Below, in pieces: positions 1 to 5,186 of a DNA stretch of 5,838 nt; position 1 is the stretch's first letter, and each line of letters starts with the position of its first letter. The stretch spans positions 1 to 5,838 of the forward strand of contig SPDA01000150.1 in NCBI GenBank assembly GCA_004525155.1. Reading direction: 5' to 3'. Below the pieces are notes generated by a model, which did no database searches, had not been told where the DNA came from, and saw only the letters and a list, made by a program, of their open reading frames with translations. The DNA is from Spirochaetales bacterium. Its GTDB lineage: Bacteria; Spirochaetota; Spirochaetia; SPDA01. The position numbers and the translations under genes are program-made.

Positions 1-276
1 AATGTGGGCAACGTGGCCGAGCTCCTCGATTACGACGAACGGTTTCTCGCTGCGCCCAAGGACGCGGGAAAACTCGCGGAAAGCGTGTTGTTCACCTACA
101 GGCACCCGGATGAGATTCGCACTGTCATGGCAAAAAACCGTGAGCGGGTTCAACAATTCTACAACAAGTTCGATCTGCACGAAAAATACGCTGCCCTTTA
201 CCGTGAACTGAGCGGCGGTCAGGCCGGTGCACGACCGCCGGCTGAGAAGCCGAAGGATGGTCCATGGCCGGCATAG
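1..276 (+). CDS. pelF: PelF, C-terminal end of the Pel polysaccharide glycosyltransferase (5' truncated by window)
   Basis: The frame is open from base 1 and gives 91 residues before a TAG at 274-276; the true start lies upstream of the window. The fragment begins NVGNVAELLDYDERFL, which matches the end of the donor-binding Rossmann domain of GT4-type glycosyltransferases (a glycine-containing turn followed by a loop). It continues with helices ending in ERVQQFYNKFDLHEKYAALY, the usual closing helix of this fold, where the chain crosses back to the N-terminal domain. A Gly/Pro/Ala-rich tail of about 20 residues follows. Alone it could be any GT4 enzyme; the PelF call depends on the overlapping pelG. 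PelF is known as a soluble cytosolic enzyme that uses UDP-sugars to build the Pel polymer. The catalytic region is outside the window. The start codon of pelG lies inside this gene, which suggests translational coupling. Confidence 0.8.
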   Translation, partial: NVGNVAELLDYDERFLAAPKDAGKLAESVLFTYRHPDEIRTVMAKNRERVQQFYNKFDLHEKYAALYRELSGGQAGARPPAEKPKDGPWPA

Positions 277-1664
277 GTTTCGAACTGCGGAAAGTCATAT
301 CCAAAGGCGGGATAACATCCTTCTTAAGCGCGACCTTCTCAGGCACCATGATCGTAGCCGGTCCCTGGCTCATCTCGATTATCTCCATTTATCTTATCCA
401 GAATTTCATGAGCATCATTCTTCCCGGTGAGAGCCTGCTCTTTACCGCGGCAATTATCTACGCCTATGCCTTTTCCATGCTCGTTTTCGGCGGACTGCAC
501 TACATCGCAATCAGGATTCTGGCGGACTACCTGTGGAAAAAACAGGAATCCTCCGCCGTTTCCTCCATGTTCGCCTGGTGCCTGCCGCAGTCGGCCGTGG
601 CCCTCGCTGCAGGATTTCTCCTCAGTCTGCCGCTTAAAAATATTGTCCCTAACCCCTGGCTTTTTATTACAGGGTTCAGCGTTCTTTTCACGGCTGTTTC
701 CATGCTCTGGCTCTGCATGCTTTTTGTCTCCATTCTGAACCAGTACCTGCTCGTACTCCTGACCTATGCCGGCGGTATGGCAGTATCGGTGGGTCTGAGT
801 TATGTTTTTGCCTTGACGAGAGGAACTGCCGGCGCTCTCTGCGGCTACGCCCTCGGTCAGGTCGGTGTAGTAGGCTTTCTTCTGGCCATGATAGTAAAGG
901 GCAGGGGCCCCGTGCGGATTCGCGGTTTTTATAAAATCATAAAAAAGTACGTGGTCAAATACCGGATGCTTCTGGTAACAGGGCTCTGCTACAGCTGGGG
1001 CATCTGGGTGGACAAGCTGATATTCTGGTATACCCGGGGAACTCCCATACTCGGCAGCTTCTGGAGACTCTACGGTCCCTATGACCTGGCGGTATACATA
1101 ACCAACCTTACCATGATACCGGGACTCATCTTTTTCGTCATAGCTTCGGAAACGGGATTTTCAGTAGGGATCAAGAAGATAATCCTGTCCCTGCCTAAGA
1201 GCAGGTTCGCGGAGATTCAGCGGAAAAAATACGGGCTCCTGAAAACCACCAGGCGGCATCTTAAAGACCAGATCTTTCTTCATCTTGCCGTAGGCGCGGT
1301 CCTGCTTTTCCTCCTGCCAAGGCTGAGCGCCGCAATTTTCGGATATTCCCTGCGCTTCGACATTTTTGCCATAACGCAGGCAGGTGTAATCTTTCACCTG
1401 CTGCTCTTTACCCTGATAAATTACGCTTTTTACCTGGAATATTATGTCGAAACGGCTGCGGCTGCCATGCTTTATGCAGGTATAAACTTTATCCTGGCAT
1501 TAGTCTCCGGTCTGTGGCTTCCTTCCGTTCCTCCTGGTATAAGTTATACTGCAGCAGGACTGGCGGCTTCCCTGTACTTGTGGCGCAGGTTTTTCGGCAA
1601 GGCAAAAACCGCGGAACAGTTCATTTTCATTAAAAGCCTGAGGCCTTCCGACGAAATCGACTGA
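264..1664 (+). CDS. pelG: PelG, inner-membrane Pel exopolysaccharide transport protein
   Basis: This 466-residue protein is almost entirely hydrophobic, with about 12 likely membrane segments (approximately 28-50, 58-80, 105-125, 130-155, 158-182, 190-212, 235-255, 277-297, 336-357, 368-390, 397-420, 424-443). The N-terminus MAGIGFELRKVISKGG and the central blocks GIWVDKLIFW (246-255) and YDLAVYITNLTMIPGLIFF (273-291) are typical of PelG. The length is close to the roughly 456 residues of the Pseudomonas protein. PelG belongs to the MOP/flippase-like transporters and works with PelD, PelE and PelF to move the growing polymer over the inner membrane. A basic cytosolic loop lies at about 303-336. 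The ATG at 264 is preceded by AAGGA at 253-257 with a 6-base spacer and overlaps the end of pelF by 13 bases. No strong terminator follows, only an AT-only stem at 1677-1703. The family call is strong; I see no broken or missing part. Confidence 0.9.
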   Translation: MAGIGFELRKVISKGGITSFLSATFSGTMIVAGPWLISIISIYLIQNFMSIILPGESLLFTAAIIYAYAFSMLVFGGLHYIAIRILADYLWKKQESSAVSSMFAWCLPQSAVALAAGFLLSLPLKNIVPNPWLFITGFSVLFTAVSMLWLCMLFVSILNQYLLVLLTYAGGMAVSVGLSYVFALTRGTAGALCGYALGQVGVVGFLLAMIVKGRGPVRIRGFYKIIKKYVVKYRMLLVTGLCYSWGIWVDKLIFWYTRGTPILGSFWRLYGPYDLAVYITNLTMIPGLIFFVIASETGFSVGIKKIILSLPKSRFAEIQRKKYGLLKTTRRHLKDQIFLHLAVGAVLLFLLPRLSAAIFGYSLRFDIFAITQAGVIFHLLLFTLINYAFYLEYYVETAAAAMLYAGINFILALVSGLWLPSVPPGISYTAAGLAASLYLWRRFFGKAKTAEQFIFIKSLRPSDEID

Positions 1665-1724
1665 GTGAAATATCGGTTATTTTAAGAATTTACCTGAAAA
1701 TAAGGTGCAAAATTCCGATTTTAT

Positions 1725-1753
1725 TCGAAATTCGCCTGAAACAGCGTTATATT
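1725..1753 (+). promoter_or_regulatory. Candidate sigma70-type promoter for the lipoprotein gene
   Basis: TCGAAA at 1725-1730 (4 of 6 to TTGACA) and TATATT at 1748-1753 (5 of 6 to TATAAT) are separated by 17 bases. Transcription would start near 1760, just ahead of the ribosome binding site AAAGGAG (1765-1771). The surrounding gap (1665-1778) is AT-rich and has no other gene. The -35 match is modest, so read-through from pelG remains possible. Confidence 0.42.
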
Positions 1754-1778
1754 TTATTATGTACAAAGGAGAATACCT

Positions 1779-2807
1779 ATGAAACATAAAAAATATATAT
1801 TTATAACAATAATCCTTGCGGCCGCGTCTGCTCTTCTATCAGTCTCCTGCAGACCGGCTGATTACTCCCAGGTTACCGCGGAAGACCAGCAGAGTATCAA
1901 GGATTACATTATTTCTACTTTCTATATGGAGAAACCCGCCGAGGCTGCGGCGCCGCGGGCCACGGTACCCGTGCATACCATCGGACCGCTCACTTTCGCC
2001 GGCGGCATCGTATACGATTACCCCGAAACCGGTCAGATAACAACGTATACGGTTGCAGCCCCGATAGCGGACCTGTACAGAATCAGCTCAGTAACCACCT
2101 ATCCTTTTAACGCGGCTCTGACGAACACAACGGAGGAGTATTACATAAAGGATGTATCAGTCCTCGGTTCCTGGACAAACGCGGATCCTGTCGTTACCGG
2201 CGCGGGTGCAGTGGACAATACCTACCGCCTTAAATTTGAAACCGCCTATGCAGATGGAACCCTGCGTTCCTACCGGATAGGTACGGATACCTCGACCAAT
2301 AACTGGCAGGGCGTGAAATACACCGCCTTCGACATCAATGGTTCCATGGATTTTCCGACTGTGGATGTTGCCCCGGCGGTTGACGGCGTCGCCCTGTATT
2401 CCAGCAAGGTGGATTATCTGCAGGATGTAAACAAGAAATTCTCCATGTGGGGACGGAAATATATCGCACTTGTCGGGACCCAGTATTACACGGAACACCT
2501 CGATCCTGTCCTTCTGGACCCCGCAAAACCCATCAAAACCTTTGTTGCCTATGAACGGGTAGTGGATGCGGGAGCTTCGGTAAAAGGCAAAAGCATAGCC
2601 CAACTTGAGAAATTCCTCTGGGGCGCGGCAGACGTCGATCTTGCAGCAGTTACCCTGGCGACCACGGTCATCCGTTATCAGATAACGGCGGACGGGACAA
2701 AGACCTTAAAGCAGAGAACCGTCATCTTCAACGATTTCGGCGCAGATTTCGTATACGAAGCAAGCGACGGCACGGAACCTGTTCTCGCTCCGTATATACC
2801 CCTCTAA
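1779..2807 (+). CDS. Putative spirochaete-type lipoprotein of unknown function
   Basis: I do not recognise a family. The 342-residue product starts with a basic tip (KHKK), a hydrophobic stretch (about 6-20) and LLSVSC, giving a predicted lipidated cysteine at position 24. Serine at -3 departs from the strict LAGC-type lipobox but fits the relaxed pattern known in spirochaetes. Cys24 is the only cysteine, which supports lipidation rather than disulphide use. The mature ~319 residues are rich in Thr, Tyr, Val and Asp, with alternating hydrophobic strands, so a beta-rich exported domain is likely. Two stretches share an ADGT turn between strands (158-161 and 304-307), possibly a diverged internal repeat. 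The ATG at 1779 has an excellent AAAGGAG 7 bases upstream. It lies 114 bases behind pelG with its own candidate promoter and a strong terminator, so it is probably monocistronic. A role in Pel export or surface attachment is possible from position only; it does not resemble the small lipoprotein PelC. Confidence 0.85.
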   Translation: MKHKKYIFITIILAAASALLSVSCRPADYSQVTAEDQQSIKDYIISTFYMEKPAEAAAPRATVPVHTIGPLTFAGGIVYDYPETGQITTYTVAAPIADLYRISSVTTYPFNAALTNTTEEYYIKDVSVLGSWTNADPVVTGAGAVDNTYRLKFETAYADGTLRSYRIGTDTSTNNWQGVKYTAFDINGSMDFPTVDVAPAVDGVALYSSKVDYLQDVNKKFSMWGRKYIALVGTQYYTEHLDPVLLDPAKPIKTFVAYERVVDAGASVKGKSIAQLEKFLWGAADVDLAAVTLATTVIRYQITADGTKTLKQRTVIFNDFGADFVYEASDGTEPVLAPYIPL

Positions 2808-2817
2808 AAAGAAAAAG

Positions 2818-2858
2818 CCCCGGAAGGAACGAAGTGTTCGTTTATCCGGGGTTTTTTT
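2818..2858. terminator. Bidirectional Rho-independent terminator between the lipoprotein gene and tRNA-Lys
   Basis: CCCCGG (2818-2823) pairs with CCGGGG (2846-2851). Inside it, AACGAA (2828-2833) pairs with TTCGTT (2837-2842) around a GTG loop, giving a long two-part stem. On the plus strand seven T's follow (2852-2858). On the minus strand the stem is followed by five T's, one C and five more T's (complement of 2806-2816). It starts 10 bases after the lipoprotein stop and lies 26 bases beyond the 3' end of the minus-strand tRNA, so it can end both transcripts. Confidence 0.93.
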
Positions 2859-2884
2859 ATCCGCAAAGTAATTATTGCACTTTC

Positions 2885-2957
2885 TGAGCCGCACGGGAGT
2901 CGAACCCATGACCCACGCCTTAAAAGGGCGTTGCTCTACCAGCTGAGCTAGCGGCCC
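2885..2957 (-). tRNA. tRNA-Lys (anticodon UUU)
   Basis: The 73-nt minus-strand sequence folds as a complete cloverleaf. The acceptor GGGCCGC pairs with GCGGCTC with one G-U pair. The D arm is GCTC/GAGC, the anticodon stem ACGCC/GGCGT, the anticodon loop CTTTTAA, and the T arm ATGGG/CCCGT with loop TTCGACT. The anticodon TTT lies at complement of 2922-2924 and reads AAA/AAG lysine codons. The discriminator base is A, as in bacterial tRNA-Lys. CCA is not encoded (GAA follows), so it must be added by a nucleotidyltransferase. The gene stands alone, with its own promoter upstream (2972-3000) and the shared terminator downstream. Confidence 0.98.
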
Positions 2958-2966
2958 GTGAACAGA

Positions 2967-2995
2967 TTGGCACTTTACCAACATTTGTATAAAAT
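2967..2995 (+). promoter_or_regulatory. Candidate promoter of pgi (plus strand)
   Basis: TTGGCA at 2967-2972 (5 of 6 to TTGACA) and TAAAAT at 2990-2995 (5 of 6 to TATAAT) are exactly 17 bases apart. Transcription would start near 3002, giving a 5' leader of about 38 bases before the GTG start of pgi. An alternative -10, TATAAA at 2988-2993, would leave a spacer of 15. The elements interlock with the minus-strand tRNA promoter. Confidence 0.65.
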
Positions 2996-3000
2996 GTCAA
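2972..3000 (-). promoter_or_regulatory. Promoter of tRNA-Lys (minus strand)
   Basis: On the minus strand a perfect TTGACA -35 box (complement of 2995-3000) is followed after 17 bases by TAAAGT (complement of 2972-2977, 4 of 6 to TATAAT). The predicted start is near 2965, leaving a leader of about 8 bases before the tRNA 5' end, a usual arrangement for a monocistronic tRNA. A perfect -35 with ideal spacing fits a strongly expressed stable RNA. Confidence 0.8.
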
Positions 3001-3025
3001 CAATATTCATGAAAATCGACTGTCC

Positions 3026-3033
3026 TGAGGAGG
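3026..3033 (+). promoter_or_regulatory. Ribosome binding site that fixes the GTG start of pgi
   Basis: TGAGGAGG is a near-perfect Shine-Dalgarno sequence 6 bases before GTG at 3040. No in-frame ATG lies nearby; the ATG at 3009 is in another frame. The product begins MSRIEYKNLTSAEAY, in keeping with the N-terminus expected for the family. Confidence 0.85.
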
Positions 3034-3039
3034 CCTCCC

Positions 3040-4632
3040 GTGTCCCGTATCGAGTATAAAAATCTTACATCCGCCGAAGCTTACAGAAAACTCAAAACCG
3101 CGCCTCCCCCCGCAGAGCTTTCGAGTTTCCTTACAGCGGAGCGTGTACAGACCTGTTCCATAGATGCGGGCGGAGGGCTTACCTACAATTACGCAGCAAA
3201 ACAGGCGGATGAAAGCCTTATCCGGCTGCTCGGGAATCTCGCCGGGGAACTCAGGCTTCCGGAAAAATACGCGGCACTCCTCAGCGGCGAGGTCATGAAC
3301 ACGGGAGAAAACCGGATGGTCCTGCACCACCTGACGCGTGGACAGCTTCAGGGGCCCGTGCTATTCCAGGGCCGGAATCTAGGAGATTTCTATCAAAAGC
3401 AGCAGGAACGCATCAATGAGTTTGCCGGTAAAGTGCACACCGGCAGGGTTAAAGGCTCCACGGGCAAACCCTTCACTTCCGTAGTGCAGATAGGCATAGG
3501 CGGCTCGGACTTGGGTCCCAGGGCGCTTTACCTCGCCCTCAAGAATTATGTGCGCGAAACCACCGGTAATACCTTTATGAATGCGCACTTCATTTCCAAC
3601 GTGGATCCTGATGATCCGAATGAAGTCCTCTCCCTGGTTGATCCGGAAAGGACCCTCTTCATCCTGGTCACCAAGAGCGGCACAACCCAGGAGACCCTCA
3701 CCAACCGGCAGTTCGTCGTGGAAGTCATGAAGCGCTCCGGTATTGCCGGCCTCAATCCCAAAGGACACATGATAGCGGTAACAAGCGAAACGAGTCCCCT
3801 GGCGAAATCCCCCGATTTTCTCGAATCCTTTTATATCGATGACTTCATCGGCGGCAGGTATTCTTCCACCAGCGCCGTGGGGGGCGCAGTGCTGAGCCTC
3901 GCTTTCGGCGGAGATGTTTTCGCGGAGTTCCTTGCAGGCGCCCGCGAGGCGGATGCGAAAGCCCTGGAAAAGGACATCCGTAAAAACGCAAGCCTCCTCG
4001 ATGCCCTGCTCGGCATTTACGAGAGAAACATCCTCGGCTGCCCGGTGACCGCCATCCTCCCCTACAGCCAGGCCCTGAGCAGGTTTCCCGCGCACCTTCA
4101 GCAGCTCGATATGGAAAGCAACGGCAAACAGGTGAACAGGGACGGAAAGCCCCTGGATTATAAAACGGGGCCCGTTATTTTCGGCGAACCGGGGACAAAC
4201 GGCCAGCATTCCTTCTACCAGCTCCTGCACCAGGGCACGGACACGGTTCCCCTGCAGTTTATCGGGTTTAAAAACGCCCAGACTTCCTTCGATATTGAAA
4301 CGGAAGGTTCCTCGAGCCAGAAGAAGCTTAATGCCAATCTTGCAGCCCAGATTGCGGCCTTCGCCCTCGGAAAAGCGGACGCAAACGGCAATAAAAACTT
4401 TCCCGGCAGCCGTCCATCTAGCCTGCTGTATGGGGACAGACTCACGCCCCGTGCTCTTGGAGCCCTGCTCGCCCATTTCGAAAACAAGGTCATGTTTCAG
4501 GGATTCGCCTGGAACATCAATTCATTCGACCAGGAAGGGGTACAGCTAGGTAAGGTATTGGCAGGAGCCCTTCTTAAAGGAAAAGACGTATCGGCGGTGC
4601 TGGCGGCATACGGGGAATTACTCAATTCCTGA
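3040..4632 (+). CDS. pgi: Glucose-6-phosphate isomerase
   Basis: This 530-residue cytosolic enzyme interconverts glucose 6-phosphate and fructose 6-phosphate in glycolysis and gluconeogenesis. Its length fits the long (about 530-560 residue) form of the family. Family blocks appear in order: IGIGGSDLGPR (151-161), the phosphate-binding TKSGTTQETL (211-220), GGRYSSTSAVGG (271-282, first family signature), QLDMESNGK (355-363), GEPGTNGQHSFYQLLHQG (382-399) and INSFDQEGVQLGK (493-505, second signature). By comparison with the rabbit enzyme, the catalytic residues are Arg273, Glu359, His390 and Lys505, and all are present. The second signature reads GVQ where GVE is usual. The start is GTG with a strong ribosome binding site. 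The gene diverges from tRNA-Lys and is followed after 104 bases by ndk, with no convincing terminator between, so some read-through into ndk is likely. Fructose 6-phosphate also feeds amino sugar synthesis, but the gene is not part of the pel operon. Confidence 0.98.
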   Translation: MSRIEYKNLTSAEAYRKLKTAPPPAELSSFLTAERVQTCSIDAGGGLTYNYAAKQADESLIRLLGNLAGELRLPEKYAALLSGEVMNTGENRMVLHHLTRGQLQGPVLFQGRNLGDFYQKQQERINEFAGKVHTGRVKGSTGKPFTSVVQIGIGGSDLGPRALYLALKNYVRETTGNTFMNAHFISNVDPDDPNEVLSLVDPERTLFILVTKSGTTQETLTNRQFVVEVMKRSGIAGLNPKGHMIAVTSETSPLAKSPDFLESFYIDDFIGGRYSSTSAVGGAVLSLAFGGDVFAEFLAGAREADAKALEKDIRKNASLLDALLGIYERNILGCPVTAILPYSQALSRFPAHLQQLDMESNGKQVNRDGKPLDYKTGPVIFGEPGTNGQHSFYQLLHQGTDTVPLQFIGFKNAQTSFDIETEGSSSQKKLNANLAAQIAAFALGKADANGNKNFPGSRPSSLLYGDRLTPRALGALLAHFENKVMFQGFAWNINSFDQEGVQLGKVLAGALLKGKDVSAVLAAYGELLNS

Positions 4633-4646
4633 ACCAATAAATTTCT

Positions 4647-4658
4647 ATTAAATTTAAT
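4647..4658. repeat. AT-only palindrome downstream of pgi
   Basis: ATTAAATTTAAT is a perfect 12-base palindrome in the AT-rich spacer (4633-4736) between pgi and ndk. Such sequences arise easily by chance in AT-rich DNA. A binding site or a promoter UP-type element is possible, but nothing further supports either. Confidence 0.4.
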
Positions 4659-4673
4659 ATCTCTAATTCTATG

Positions 4674-4693
4674 GTCACACTTCAGCTTGTGAC
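4674..4693. repeat. Inverted repeat GTCACA-N8-TGTGAC upstream of ndk
   Basis: GTCACA (4674-4679) and TGTGAC (4688-4693) are perfect 6-base inverted arms around 8 bases. In RNA this is a small hairpin without a following T-run, so it is a poor terminator. In DNA the arm centres are 14 bases apart, so it could be a dimeric regulator site. The arms are in the opposite order to a CRP site (TGTGA-N6-TCACA). Confidence 0.5.
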
Positions 4694-4715
4694 AAAACCA
4701 GAAATCTGGTAGTGT
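4687..4715 (+). promoter_or_regulatory. Weak candidate promoter of ndk
   Basis: TTGTGA at 4687-4692 (4 of 6 to TTGACA) and TAGTGT at 4710-4715 (3 of 6 to TATAAT) are 17 bases apart. The start would fall near 4722, only a few bases ahead of the ribosome binding site AGGAGGG (4726-4732). The -10 match is poor. The other AT-rich hexamers in the spacer (for example TCTAAT at 4662-4667) lack a good -35 partner, so transcription from pgi may be the main route. Confidence 0.22.
4697..4710. repeat. Palindrome ACCAGA-AA-TCTGGT, possible operator of ndk
   Basis: This inverted repeat has perfect 6-base arms with only 2 bases between them, a geometry more like a DNA operator than an RNA hairpin. It lies 3 bases after the previous inverted repeat and 15 bases before the ndk ribosome binding site. 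It also falls between the two boxes of a weak promoter candidate (4687-4715), where a bound repressor would block RNA polymerase. Confidence 0.5.
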
Positions 4716-4736
4716 TTCTAAAAACAGGAGGGCCCC

Positions 4737-5186
4737 ATGCCTAAAGAACGCACATTTGCCATGCTCAAACCCGGAGTGCTGCAGCGCAGGCTCGTGGGTG
4801 AAGTTTTGGGCAGGCTGGAAAATCAGGGTTTCTGTATAATCGCCATAAAAATGCTGCAGGTGAGCCGTGAACTGGGGGAACGCCATTACGGTGAGCACAA
4901 GGGCAAGGCTTTCTACGAACCCCTCATGACATATATGCTGTCCGGGCCTTCCATCGCCATGGTGCTGGAAAGGGAAAACGCCATCAAGGCCCTGAGGCAC
5001 ATGGCCGGAGCGACCAATCCGGAAGAAGCTGCACCCGGTTCGATACGGGGAGATTACGGCGTCATCACCCGGCGAAACATCCTGCATGCCTCCGATTCTC
5101 CGGAAAGCGCAGCGAGAGAGATTGGCATTTTTTTCAGTCCGGAAGAACTGTATCCATGGGTGGACGGAAATGAGCAGTGGTTCTGA
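4737..5186 (+). CDS. ndk: Nucleoside diphosphate kinase
   Basis: This cytosolic enzyme passes the gamma phosphate of ATP to other (d)NDPs through a phosphohistidine, keeping nucleotide pools balanced. The 149-residue length is normal for the family. The catalytic histidine is His117 in NILHASDS (114-121). Other active-site residues of the family are in place: Lys11, Tyr51, Arg87, Thr93, Arg104 and Asn114. The N-terminal block, usually KPDGVQRGLVG, here reads KPGVLQRRLVG (11-21), so the conserved Asp after KP is Gly. Other lineages, such as Bacteroides, from memory also vary at this position, so activity is still expected. The ATG at 4737 follows AGGAGGG with a 4-base spacer. The last 17 bases overlap the start of pepF, which suggests coupled translation. 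The protein ends in EQWF, a plausible intact C-terminus. Confidence 0.97.
   Translation: MPKERTFAMLKPGVLQRRLVGEVLGRLENQGFCIIAIKMLQVSRELGERHYGEHKGKAFYEPLMTYMLSGPSIAMVLERENAIKALRHMAGATNPEEAAPGSIRGDYGVITRRNILHASDSPESAAREIGIFFSPEELYPWVDGNEQWF

Noticed and set aside
1677..1703. TTATTTT/AAAATAA inverted repeat after pelG as a terminator
   Set aside because: The stem has only A-T pairs with a 13-base loop and no T-run after it, so it would be very unstable.
2877..2976. GCACTTT copies flanking tRNA-Lys (2877-2883 and 2970-2976) as attachment-site repeats of an integrated element
   Set aside because: Seven bases is too short, neither copy duplicates the tRNA 3' end, and no integrase or foreign gene is present.
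3009..3059. Short 16-codon open frame beginning at ATG 3009 and running into pgi, possible leader peptide
   Set aside because: It has no ribosome binding site, starts only a few bases after the predicted transcription start, and shows no codon run or attenuator hairpin.
3379..4476. Long 365-codon open frame on the minus strand opposite pgi
   Set aside because: It lies wholly antisense to a clearly functional pgi with all family motifs; its translation has no recognisable domain and the openness follows from pgi codon bias.
3040..4632. pgi as a member of the pel operon supplying sugar precursors
   Set aside because: A strong bidirectional terminator and a minus-strand tRNA separate it from pelG, and it has its own promoter.
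4675..4692. CRP/FNR-like site upstream of ndk
   Set aside because: The half-sites are in the reverse order (TCACA first, TGTGA second) with the wrong spacing for CRP, and do not match FNR.
4497..5087. 196-codon minus-strand open frame spanning the pgi end and ndk
   Set aside because: It crosses an AT-rich spacer and two genuine plus-strand genes, has no credible family features, and is best seen as a shadow.
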